A DNA stretch of 64,000 nucleotides, from assembly GCA_023374025.1 (NCBI GenBank), contig SIJG01000022.1:1302001-1366000 (forward strand). The letters run 5' to 3'. How positions within the stretch are numbered: position 1 is the stretch's first letter; every line of letters starts with the position of its first letter. The notes under the pieces are model-generated. The model ran no database searches and was not told the DNA's origin. It was given only the letters and a program-made list of their open reading frames with translations. Source of the DNA: Heterodera schachtii (Eukaryota; Nematoda; Chromadorea; Rhabditida; Heteroderidae). The position numbers were made by a program, and so were the translations under genes. Below are positions 54,301 through 64,000 of the stretch, piece by piece.

Positions 54301-57300
54301 AAATTTTTTTTTTTGTTTGTTTGGATGCGGTTGCGGGATTGAAATTCCAAATGTTTTGTCTATTCGGATTCGGACCGGATTTGCGGGATTGGTCCCACAA
54401 TTTTCAAAAAAAATCCTGCAAAATCCGGCGGCGCGACATTCAGCCCCTTGAATGGCAATTTCTTTTTACCATTTTGATCCCGTTGTTAAGGCTGGAAGGC
54501 CACGAGAAAATTGCGCTGGGCCTGCAAGTGTGCGTGGACGACGTGGAGACGGTGCAGCGCATGTTCCAAGTGTTTGTTGGCCACGCCACGGGCCATCCGA
54601 TGGTGCGCTATTTGCTGTTGACCAACAAGTTTCTGTACCTGCTCGCTGTTGATGGAAAGGTGTGACTGACCTTTAAGCATTTGTCATTTTGTTTGGTTTG
54701 AGAAAAAAAAAATTTTTTTTGTTTTGATGCGCCTTCACGAAACAATGGGGAAAAAATCGGGAAAAAAGGGGGAAAATTTTTGAAAAATTAAAATTGTTGA
54801 CCTAGAAAGGGGAAATTTTAAGAAATTATTAAAATTTAAAACCAATTTTTTGGTGCCGATTTCCGAGGCCTCGTAAATCCTTGTTTTTTTTTTTTTTTTT
54901 GCTAATTGTACATGGTACTCAAATTGCAAATTTCCAATCCAATATTAATTAAACGACTTATATACCTCACTCACACTCATTTGTCAGGCTGGTTCTTGTG
55001 ACGCGTTCGATGTGGTGGACGAGCGCGAGTTTGGCACCATTTCGCCGGCAAATGCCGTCGTGGAGGAGTGGCCGGCCAAGGCATTTGAGCAGAACCAACA
55101 GCAGCTGGAACAACCGCAACACCACGACCGTCGTCAGCCCGTGCCAACAACATTGCCGGTTGAGGCCAAGAAGTTTGACCGATTGGTCAGTGATTTTCTC
55201 AAAAAAAAAAAATTTTTTTTTTGACAAAATGCCTCAATTAATATGCCCGTGGGAAACAAAAAAAATTGAGTACAAGACTGAAACGAGCAGAAAATTATTC
55301 CAAAATTGGCCAGCAAGGGGAGGGTTCGCAAATTTACGATTCATAAAAATTCCAAAAAAATTTTCCCGACACTGCCGACGCCCTCCCCCCAAAAAAACTC
55401 TCAATTTTTCTTAAGAATTGGCTTAAAATCGCAAAAATTGTCGACTGTCTCCGTAAAAATTCTCTTTTATTCAGCATGTGCTGCCGTTGTGCGACCTGGA
55501 CCATCTGACGGTTGGTGTTGACGCCCAGGTGCTCTGTTTCCACTCCAAACGGCGCATGAAATTCCGTTGTTCGCCAAACCAATCAGTCGGCGCCGCTGCC
55601 GGCACCAACCAGCAACACCACCATCAGCAACATGAACAAAAATTGTTGGCGGTGGAGACGGGCAGCCGTCAGTTGGGCAAAACCATTGCGCACTGTGTAC
55701 GCCGTGCGGTTGTGCTGCAGCACAGCGTGTGGCTGGAGCGAGAGCAGCGCCGCCGGCGACAACAACGACAGCACCAGCAACACCGGCGTGGCTCTGTCGC
55801 ACTCGCGAACGGCGGTGTGGGGGAGGAGGAGGCCGAGGTGACCGAGGGTAAGTCTGTTTGGCACTAAAAATTGGTACTTTTGTGGAAATTTGCAAAAAAA
55901 AAAATTTGAGAAATTTGAATGAAGAAGGTCGTGGAGGAGAAAGCCAATAAGGAAAATAGAAAATTTGCATCAAAAAGGGCGAGGAGAGAGGGTGGTAAGT
56001 CTGTTTGTGCAAAAAAATTGGAGATACTTTTAAGGATTTTGGTAAAATTTTTGGGAAATTTGCGTGAGGGAGGTCTTGGAGATAATTTAGAAAACAAGAA
56101 TTTCATTTCACAAAAATTTATTTATTAAAAAAAATTGCTTGGAAAATACCAAAAAATGCTTGATTAATTAATATTCATTCAGCTGCTGACGAACTGGCAC
56201 AAGCATCATTGACAGCCCCACAACAGCAGTTGTATGTGAGCACGTCCCACTCGTCGCATTTGGCACTGTTGCTGAAGCGTTTTTTGCGCAGCGAGTTGGG
56301 CATGGTAAGCAGCAGAGGAGGTGGAGAGCACAATTTTTTTTTCGTTTTGTTGAAACCTAAAATATGTTCGGAAAATTTTTTCGGAAATTTTACACGAAAA
56401 CCCCTAAAAATCGTTCAAAAAACAAACAAATTCAATCTAATAAAAATTTTATTCAAACACACACCATCCAATTGTTTTGCAGCAACAGCTCGAAATTGTG
56501 CACCATTCCCTGGTGTATTGGCATCAGAGTGACGCGCCACGGCTGCAGCACAACCAACAGCAAATGCTGCAGCAGCAGCGTCGTCAACTGGAGGAGCAGC
56601 GACAACAAAAGCAACGAACACCAAGCAGTACAGCTACAACTACTGCTGCTGCTGCTGCTGCTTCAACCACCGGCGCTGTACAACACCAGCAACAAGGCCA
56701 ACAAACGGGAGATGGCGGAAACGGCAGCAGTCTGATGATGATGGAGTGTTACATGTCCGTGCGCGAGCTGTACCAGCGCGGTTGGACATGGCGTCCGGTG
56801 GGCAGCAGTGAGTGGAAGCAAAGCTATGTGGTGCTCAGGTGAACACGAGGGGATGGGGTTGGCCACAAATTTAGTAATTGCACATGCAACGGAAAAAAAT
56901 AATTCCGAGTTTTGGTTCCAGATGTTTTTTATGGTTTCAAAATTTCCATGCCGATTTCCAAATTTTTTGGTGGTCTCATAATCAATTTTCAGAAATTTTT
57001 TGAGATTTTTTAACTCTTCCTACCTCAATTTGGGTACAAACTCTTTAAAAATGTGTGACTATTTGAATTTCCTTTCGATATTTCATGGACTTTTCTCTAT
57101 TATTTTTTCATTTTCTCTGACGATTATTCTAACTTTTTCCAATTTTGTTTCAGCGGTTCAAAGCTGTACCTGTTTTCGGACTCCACCTACAAGTTTGCCC
57201 AACGCTGTGTCAACATACGGTAAATGCCATCAAAAAATCACTCCATTTTTGCCATTAATTTTTATTCAATTAAATTTTTTTGCAGGGACACCGTGGAACA

Positions 57301-58726
57301 GGTGTACCAGGCCGAGCTGGTCAACGACGTGGAGCAGTACGTGTTCCAGTTGGACTTTGCGGACGACGCGCGGGTGCCCAGCAGCGGAGCGAATGGCGAG
57401 CCGGCCACTGACGACAGCGGCGGACCGTTGCTGAGCGCGCTGCAGTTCAGTTGCCCCAGCGTGGCGACAATGCAAAAATGGATTGGCACATTGTCGTTGG
57501 CACTGTCACAGTCGGTAAGAATTTTTGAAATTTTTTTTCAATTTTCAATCGATGGTGGCCGTCCCAGCGATTGAAAACAAATGTAGAGACTGGAAATTAG
57601 AGTTTTTTTGGATATTGGTACGGGATTGGCACTCGGGATTTGTTGCGCGGGACGGGATCATGTGGGATAAATCCCGAAAAATGCAAAAATTGCCAAAAAA
57701 AAAACGCGGGATTGCGTCTCGCACGGTATCCCTCTCCCGCGCCGGTTTCATAAACAAAAGTGTATCGCGATTTTTTGACGCGCAAACATTTGCCAGGACG
57801 AACAACCGTTGCCCACCGCGTGCATGGCCGTGCTGACCGAGACGCACGTGGTGTTGGCCCAGGAGGGCGTCAACTGTTTGGTGGACGGATTCATGCGCTC
57901 GCTGAGCGCGTTCCATGTGCACGAAATTGCGGAACTGTACGTTGTTACCGTACTTTACTCAGGAAATTTAAAAAAAACAAATTTTTTTTTCTAATTAATG
58001 AAAATTTTAATGAATTTCTCGCAAATACCGAGAAAAAAAACATTCAAATTTCAGTTGTGCCATTCGAACTGAGTTCAACAGTGCGCTTGTGCTACGACGG
58101 GACAACGGCATGGACGAGTGGTTGCTGTTCCGGGAGATTGCTGAACTGGACCGTCTCGTTGAACGGCTGCGCCAGCAGTGGAACCTGCCTGTCCAGGCAC
58201 GTACTACCAAAGATTGATTGATGTGTATTGGCATTGTTTACTACGGCATAACAATGCCATTCATTCAATTTTCAAATATATTTAACCACCAATTTTTTCA
58301 CTTTAAATGTGAATATCCATCGGTTTGAAAGGCGGACAAAAATTTCCAAAAGTGATGGATTTTTTGGTAAAACAAGTCGAATGTTTTTGAATTCCTGATT
58401 TTTTTTGACTCTGATTACGGATTTAAATCATACCGTAATCCGTTATTACCGAGGGGTGGGGGTGAGATTTTTAAAAACCATAATTTCCATGGCCCGAAAA
58501 TGTCGTAAATTTTCTTTGAAAATTACTTGCCCAACAATATTTTTTGCCCAATTTTTTTTTCAAGGTGTCCATTTTAATTTCTATTCCCATATTTTTTTTC
58601 CAGGAATGCTCAGCGGAGGAGAACCTGCTCAACCCGTCCTTCAACCAGCTGTTCCTCAACTGTGTTCGTATGCCCGATTTGTGGCACTGTTCCGCTGATC
58701 AGTTGGCCACAATGATGGCCTCTTGA
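51310..58726 (+). CDS. PLEKHM2: PLEKHM2/SKIP-like RUN and PH domain protein
   Basis: SKIP/PLEKHM2 links lysosomal ARL8 to kinesin-1 and drives lysosomes outward. Seventeen exons join: 51310-51488, 51540-51629, 52000-52140, 52371-52563, 52985-53279, 53395-53531, 53704-54162, 54491-54659, 54988-55185, 55475-55847, 56183-56304, 56483-56838, 57154-57219, 57286-57514, 57797-57936, 58055-58196 and 58604-58726, giving about 1,130 aa. The N-terminal RUN region has KTDKCYWAFAREF and SLAWLKDSLNR. The middle is acidic and Ser/Gln-rich. The conserved C-terminal half has YLLLTNKFLYLLAVDGK, LCDLDHLTVGVDAQVLCF, a PH domain (GWTWRPVGSSEWKQSYVVLR, SGSKLYLFSDST) and LFREIAELDRLVERL. Introns 6 and 16 start with GC. 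Exon 7 needs a one-base frame change (see findings). A polyadenylation signal lies at 58738. Confidence 0.88.
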
Positions 58727-58737
58727 AAACCCCATAC

Positions 58738-58743
58738 AATAAA
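58738..58743 (+). terminator. AATAAA after the PLEKHM2-like gene
   Basis: AATAAA starts 12 bases after the stop codon. The 800-base gap to the next gene shows no other feature. Confidence 0.5.
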
Positions 58744-59546
58744 TACAAATGGCAAATTAATTGTCGATCGATTTGGAGGAGATTATTTTGCTAAATTGTA
58801 CAATAATTTTTTCATTTCCCAAGGGTTTTGTGGGACGTTGGACCCCGAAAAACTATAAAATATCGTAACTTTTTCTTACATATTTGACCAAGAATTACAA
58901 ATTTGGTGTCATTCGAAAGCAAAACGTTTACAAATTTTCTCAACTTATCGGAAACCGAAATTAGGTATTCCCCAAAATTAGAAATTTTCATTTTTAATTG
59001 TTCCCAAAAAAATTTGGGTTTTACAAGTTTAAAGTTTTCAATTTTTTGGGTCAATCGTTTGCCTTCATTCATTTATCTCTCTTTTTTTAATTCTGCCGTT
59101 TTATACTGATCTTTTCTCTCTTTTTTTTGCTCGAGAATTGTCCAATTTGTATATTTATTTTGCTGTTTGTTCCGTCCTTTTTTGTATTGCTATTTTGCAA
59201 CTTTTTCATTTTAAATTTATTCTCTTTTTTCTTTTATACAATTTTGCTCATTTCATTTTGTCGATTTTTTTTTTGCTGTGTCGAGCTTGGCCAATTGTCG
59301 CCTTTTTCAAAAATTTAAAAAATGTAAATTTCACTTTTTCCATTTTTACACAGCCTTTTGCAATTCTGTACATATAAATAATAATGTAAAAAGAAATAAA
59401 TTGACAATTGCATCCATTTATGTATTTAACATACTAATAATGATTTCCTAAACAAATGCCTATTTTTCCTCTCTTTTTTTTGATTTTGATTGGTTATTTT
59501 TCGCGCAAATTTTTGCCATTTTTGTGCACTTTTCCTTTTTTTGGCA

Positions 59547-60444
59547 ATGTCCGTCGTTGCAGGGCACTCGCTTCGTGCCGAAGTGATTCAACTCTACAAA
59601 ACGGTACAAAAAATGCTTTTTTCTTGCTATTGTCAAATTCAACATGTTTTGTTAATTTTAGCTGTACCACTTGGGCAAGGTGGGTTCATCGACGGCGTGG
59701 TTGTAAATTTTTATGGATTATTTGAGAGAAAAATAATTTTTTGGCGATTTAAGACACTGACAATTTATCAAAGCCGAGAAAAGGCTTACCATGAAGCCTT
59801 GGTTCAAGACTCGAAGGAGTCGGGAGTCGTCACATGTCTAGAAATTTTCCAATTTCTGTTTTTAGGGCCAATTCATGGCCTTATAAACAGAACAGAGCCT
59901 GGGGTTCATGCAAAAATGGAGTCAATAGCAATTCGTACAATAAAAATTGTTACAAAATAAAGCCCAAGGCTAGGCTTAAGCCTAAAATTTAGACTTAACT
60001 CTAATCCTTTATAATACAAACTGTCATGACACCCAAAAAAAAGGCAAATTGAAGGACTATCCGCAAGGCTCGCGTTGGTTCCATGAACGGCTAAAAAACG
60101 CATTCGCACGCAACGCCAATGTGCAGGAAGAGGCCAAAGTGCGCGAGTTGATCAAACGGGGCGAATACGTGGTCAAGGAGTTGGAGGTGTTTTTTTGGGG
60201 GGATGCCATTAGCAAAACGTACGAAAAGGTGCCAATTATTCTGGGATATGGCATACATTTCGGCATGAATCGCTTTTTTTGCGTGGATTTTAATTAGGAA
60301 AGATAATTGGGTTTTATTATACTGATTAGCTAATTAGTACCCTTCCGATTTGTTTCTTTTCTTTTTTACTAATTTTGTAATTTTAAGGCGCTTTATCGGC
60401 TGCGCAAATACAGAGCAATGAAGAACAGATATTACAATGATTAA
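59547..60444 (+). CDS. LYRM5: LYRM5/ETFRF1, LYR-motif mitochondrial protein
   Basis: LYRM5 binds electron-transfer flavoprotein in mitochondria and releases its FAD. Four exons join in phase: 59547-59603, 59662-59679, 60055-60186 and 60388-60444, giving 87 aa (human about 90). It has SLRAEVIQLYKTLYHLGKDY with the LYK/LYR-type motif, then WFHERLKNAFARN, ELIKRGEYVVKELEALY and the highly conserved end LRKYRAMKNRYYND. Exon 2 is only 18 bases. The gene ends 185 bases from the end of the opposite-strand CBR1-like gene. AATAAA at 60537 lies close to the other gene's stop, so the two 3' ends probably overlap. Confidence 0.95.
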
Positions 60445-60629
60445 ATGCAAAAAAACATTAGGCCAAACAGACACATTTATTTGAAAAAGCTTTCACATTA
60501 TTAAATATGTAATTAAAAAAAGTGGAAAATTTCACGAATAAAGTGATGAAAAATTCATCAAAATGTACTCCCGAGAGTAAATCACAATTCTTTTCTGATC
60601 ACCGATCACCCACTGATCAATTCCCATTT

Positions 60630-62890
60630 TCACTCTTGAAGCCATGTGATCGGCTTCCTCTTAAAATAGAACAGTCCTCCTTTCTGCACACTTTGGTCAA
60701 TGGCCAAGAAAATTGGCGTGTCCGCGCCCTGGTCAATGGTCAGATGGCCCTTGTGACTTGTCATGTCCGTGTCCACGAAGCCGGGACAGCACTGATTGTG
60801 AATGGATGTGCAAAAAGATTATAAAAATCTATTAAAAAAAAGCGATTTCCAAATCGAAATTGTTTTTACAAATTTCTCGGCTCAGATGTCATGACAGCTC
60901 GTACAGAGGACTTAGACTAGGCATATGCTTTAGGCGTAGGTCTAAGCTTTAGGCTATGTCTAGGCTTTTTTTTTATTATACAAGATGCATTTATATGAGT
61001 TGACTGTGTACGATTTGCCATTATTAACCTGTGATTTTAGTGCCTTTTCCGAGGCCTCAAAATTTTTGTGTCCAAAATTTCATGGCAAAAACATTCCCCC
61101 CCCCCCTCTTTTTTTAGCATCAGGGCATTTTCGAATGACAATTCTCGAGGGGGTTGGCTTGGCTTTCAATGCCAATTTCCACTACTCACAGCATTCACAA
61201 CAATGTTCCGCTTGGCAAATTCGCGTGCCTGCAGCACAGACAGCGCAATTTCGGCCGCTTTTGACACGCAATAGGCCGACTCGGGGTAGCCGCCCTCCTT
61301 GCGCTTGTCCGCATGGGCAAGCCTTGGAAATTCCAAAAATTTTTAAAATTTTGTACTCCTGCCTTTGAAAATCCAAAAAAATTTTAAATTACCCCTCCAC
61401 CTCCCAAGTTTTCAAAAAAGAAAAGAAAATTTCAGTGGGATGAAATGTTTCCATTTTTTTTGTACTTTTCCTCTCGTTTTGTACCCCTGCCTTTGAAATT
61501 TCAATTTTTAAAATTTATGCCCCGAAAATTTTCCAAAAAAAAAAAAAGAAAATTCGGTGGGCTGAGATGTCCCACTTTTTGTACTCCTCCACAAATGTGT
61601 CGATGTCGTTCAATGTGAAATCGTCGCGTTTGAACTGATCAATCAGTGACTGTTTGTACAGGTTGCCCATCACACCAATTTGACTGCCCATTACGCCCAT
61701 TTGACTGCACACATTCACAATTCTGTCACATTGGCAAATTTATTTGACTGTCTAATTATGTTATTATTGCGGCATCCATTCATGGCACTTCTCTATCATG
61801 CCAATTTCCGATTTACTTGTACCTCTACCCAATTTTTCTTTTGAATATGGTCATGATACTAAACCGAAAACTTTCGACTTTTTGTTCGAATTCAGGCCAG
61901 CGAGGGGTCCGGAATTGTTCGAAATGGATGTCAGATTCTGGATCAGCAACCTCGAAACCCCCAGGAAAGCAGTCCTTATGGCATTAAAGAAAAGTTCCGT
62001 CAATTTGAGCCCCTTCCATCAATCACCGTCCCCCGTCTCTGATCAACGGGCCCAGCTGATCAGTGACCAATTTGGTGCCATAATAATTGACACCGATGGT
62101 GAAGTCGGCTTGGGTTGCGGCTGACTCTGTAGCATTTTGCTGCAATTTTAAAAGCAACAATTTTGCCACCCTTAAATCCTAAATCCAAAAATGCCGACTT
62201 TGTACGCAAAGCCGGCATTGTTGATGAGCACATCCAATCCGCCGTGGGTTTTCTTCAAAAATGCCGCAAAATCGGCACAACTTTTTTCGTCAGTGATGTC
62301 CAACTGATGGAATGCCAATTTGGAAATGCGTTTTGTGCCCAATTCCTTCTCCAACTCTTCCAATGCCTTTTCGCCCAGTGAAGGCGTTCGTGCTGAAACG
62401 GGAAAAATGATTTAATTCAGGGCATCGTCCTTGAATGGCAAGGACGTCCTGGAAATTGGGCCCTCTTTCTGGAACATTTTAATACATCCTTGAATTCTAG
62501 ATATTTTTTGTGATTCGAATCAATGCCGTATTTTTTACAATTTCACAAGAAAAATGATCGGCGTAAAAAAAATTGGAAAAATTGATTCCGGCGAAAAATA
62601 TATTTTTAAATGTCCTTGAATTTCATGGAATATGCCAGTTATGTACATTAAACCGGTACACCCGTCCTTGGAAAGGATTTTTTTGTCCGACTCAAACCAT
62701 GATTTAATTTTTTCTTAAATAAAAAATGACCGGTCATGTAAATGGTGGCACCATTCACTTGTTGGGCCAACCCACGCGCAATGCCGTAACCAATGCCTTT
62801 GTTTGCGCCAGTGACCTGAATTTTTTTAAATTTAAAATTGTCTAATATAAAACATTTTTTTCCATTTACCACAAAAATTTTCCCGGCCAT
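60630..62890 (-). CDS. CBR1: Carbonyl reductase (NADPH), CBR1-like short-chain dehydrogenase
   Basis: CBR1 enzymes reduce quinones and other carbonyls with NADPH in the cytosol. Seven minus-strand exons join in phase: 62890-62870, 62815-62731, 62392-62199, 62139-62027, 61722-61576, 61322-61190 and 60791-60630, giving 284 aa (human 277). The Rossmann motif TGANKGIG follows MAGKIFVV. Then come LAFHQLDITDE, VLINNAGFAYK, VNYYGTKLVTDQLGPLI and IVNVCSQMG (catalytic Ser in CS). The active-site YCVSK holds Tyr and Lys, and CCPGFVDTDM follows it. The long helix insert typical of monomeric CBR1 (DDFTLNDIDTFVEEYKK) is present. Start chosen at the ATG giving the canonical short N-terminus. Confidence 0.95.
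61850..61965. repeat. Half copy of GCTGATCACGAAT element in CBR1 intron
   Basis: TTTCGACTTTTTGTTCGAAT, then GTCCGGAATTGTTCGAAATG and TGGATCAGCAACCTCGAAAC match the right arm of the copy at 35490-35830. The opposite arm is absent. Confidence 0.7.
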
Positions 62891-64000
62891 TTCTTTGTTT
62901 TCTCAGTGGTAGAATAAAATAATTTTCTAAATTAAAAAACAATAAGAGAAAATAAAATAAATTTAATTAAAAACATTTTTATGAAAATGAATAAAATAAT
63001 TATATTTTTTTAATTAAAAAATAATTTTATTTAATTTAAAATAAATTATATTTTTATTGAAAATCGTTTTACGAAAATGATGAATGAATAAAATTAATGG
63101 CAAAATCGTTAACCGTTAACTCGCCTTAAAAAGGCAGAAAAAATATCAAATACAAAACAAGTGACAGAAAACAAACAAACTACATCATATTTTATTTGTT
63201 AATTTTGTCATCTGAAAACACTTTTTTTTCAATTGCATTAAATTAAAATTTTTATTTCACCACAAAAAATTTTTTTATCATTTATTCTCTGCGATAATAA
63301 TTAAAGAAAAAAAGAGATAAGAAAATAATTAAATAGGATAAAAAATAATAAAAAAAAACAATTTTTGAAAACAAAAATTTTGCTAAAGAATACAATTTTT
63401 GAAACTAAAATGTTCTTCACAAATCATACAATAAAATACAAAACAGAATACAAAGAATAAAACAAAACATCACCAAAATCAGTAGAAAATGAATGAAATA
63501 AACAAATGAATGATTTTCTGTTTGTTTATCTTTAATCGATGAGGACGGGGCTCTTTGTTTATTATTTGAATCAGTGCTTTTGGCATTATGTTGCATATCA
63601 AATTTAAATGTGTAAAATTTTTTTTTGGAATTTTCCAAAATTTCTTGGTTTTACAAGTGCATAAACCAGCGCTGCCATTGGAAATATAATGATTTTCAAG
63701 GACATAGAACTAGAAAAACCGTGAAATCCAAGGACGCATAAAAATTTTATCATTCGCAATGTAAAATTGATTAAGTTTTATTCAAATGTTTTGTGTTTTT
63801 CGCTGGAATGAATTTTTTCCAATATATTTTTCTCGTTTTCTTATTTCACCTCTTTTTGCCATTTTGAGACTATTGGTGACGCTTTTTTTGAATGTGTTTT
63901 TCTAATGCCGATTTGCAAGGACATCTTGGAAATTTTCAATTTTCCTCCAAGTACGTCCTTGGCATCCAAGGACGAATGACAGCCTTGGCATAAACACTAC
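62891..64000. other. AT-rich end of window, no convincing gene
   Basis: Most of this stretch is A/T. A minus-strand frame at 63417-63638 (73 codons) has a hydrophilic start (KRKAPSSS-like) and a hydrophobic end FLLILVMFCFILCILFCILL. It could be a tiny membrane protein but lacks other support. GTCCTTGG/CAAGGAC hairpin pieces lie at 63900-63990. Confidence 0.5.

Noticed and set aside
55467..56012. Minus-strand open frame of 181 codons
   Set aside because: Antisense to exon 10 of the PLEKHM2-like gene, whose plus frame carries the conserved LCDLDHLTVGVDAQ block.

Overview
The window is nuclear DNA of a nematode. The genes are broken into many short, GC-rich exons separated by very AT-rich introns with TTTTCAG-type acceptors. 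The proteins are eukaryotic and worm-like: an astacin protease with EGF and CUB modules, an SLC6 transporter and a Ly6-type membrane protein. An unusually high share of introns start with GC instead of GT (four clear cases). That recalls what has been reported for cyst nematodes (Globodera/Heterodera), so a tylenchid plant parasite is my best guess, by inference only.

Layout. 1-7.5 kb is a rearranged block. It holds a degenerate APC6/CDC16 copy, a coiled-coil gene, and an unrecognised modular gene two of whose exons are duplicated, all on the minus strand. A 5' flank of about 0.8 kb appears at both ends of the block (1-790 and 6920-7530). 8-14 kb carries two complete plus-strand genes: ARF GTPase (7991-9689, 181 aa) and mitochondrial GatA/QRSL1 (10286-14087, 486 aa), the latter with an antisense tRNA-Glu in an intron. 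14.1-20.7 kb is an AT-rich, repeat-rich desert with nested MITEs, a tRNA-Met-like relic and a 60-bp tandem repeat. 20.7-23.45 kb holds a Ly6/uPAR-type membrane protein gene. 27-34 kb holds a 22-exon SLC6 neurotransmitter/osmolyte transporter gene.

34-36.6 kb carries a proline-rich ORF, a minisatellite and two mobile-element relics. 36.7-40.6 kb is a minus-strand astacin metalloprotease (catalytic-EGF-CUB-Cys-rich tail). It is followed by two minus-strand genes I do not recognise; one (42637-43032) encodes a 110-aa secreted protein. 43.7-44.2 kb is a long polypurine tract. 45.5-48.2 kb is TMEM115 (minus). 51.3-58.7 kb is a PLEKHM2/SKIP-like lysosomal adaptor (plus). 59.5-60.4 kb is LYRM5/ETFRF1 (plus), tail-to-tail with a CBR1-like short-chain dehydrogenase (60.6-62.9 kb, minus). 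The last 1.1 kb has no convincing gene.

The genes are housekeeping or membrane-traffic genes with no evident shared pathway. ARF, TMEM115 and the PLEKHM2 homologue all act in Golgi/lysosome traffic, and GatA and LYRM5 are mitochondrial, but the spacing does not suggest operons. The most distinctive material is the mobile-element content: a family of short hAT-like elements with 8-bp target duplications and bodies built from GGGACCGGGA-type repeats, and a separate foldback family carrying GCTGATCACGAAT. Exon coordinates were worked out by hand from splice signals, reading-frame continuity and remembered family sequences; no alignments were run.
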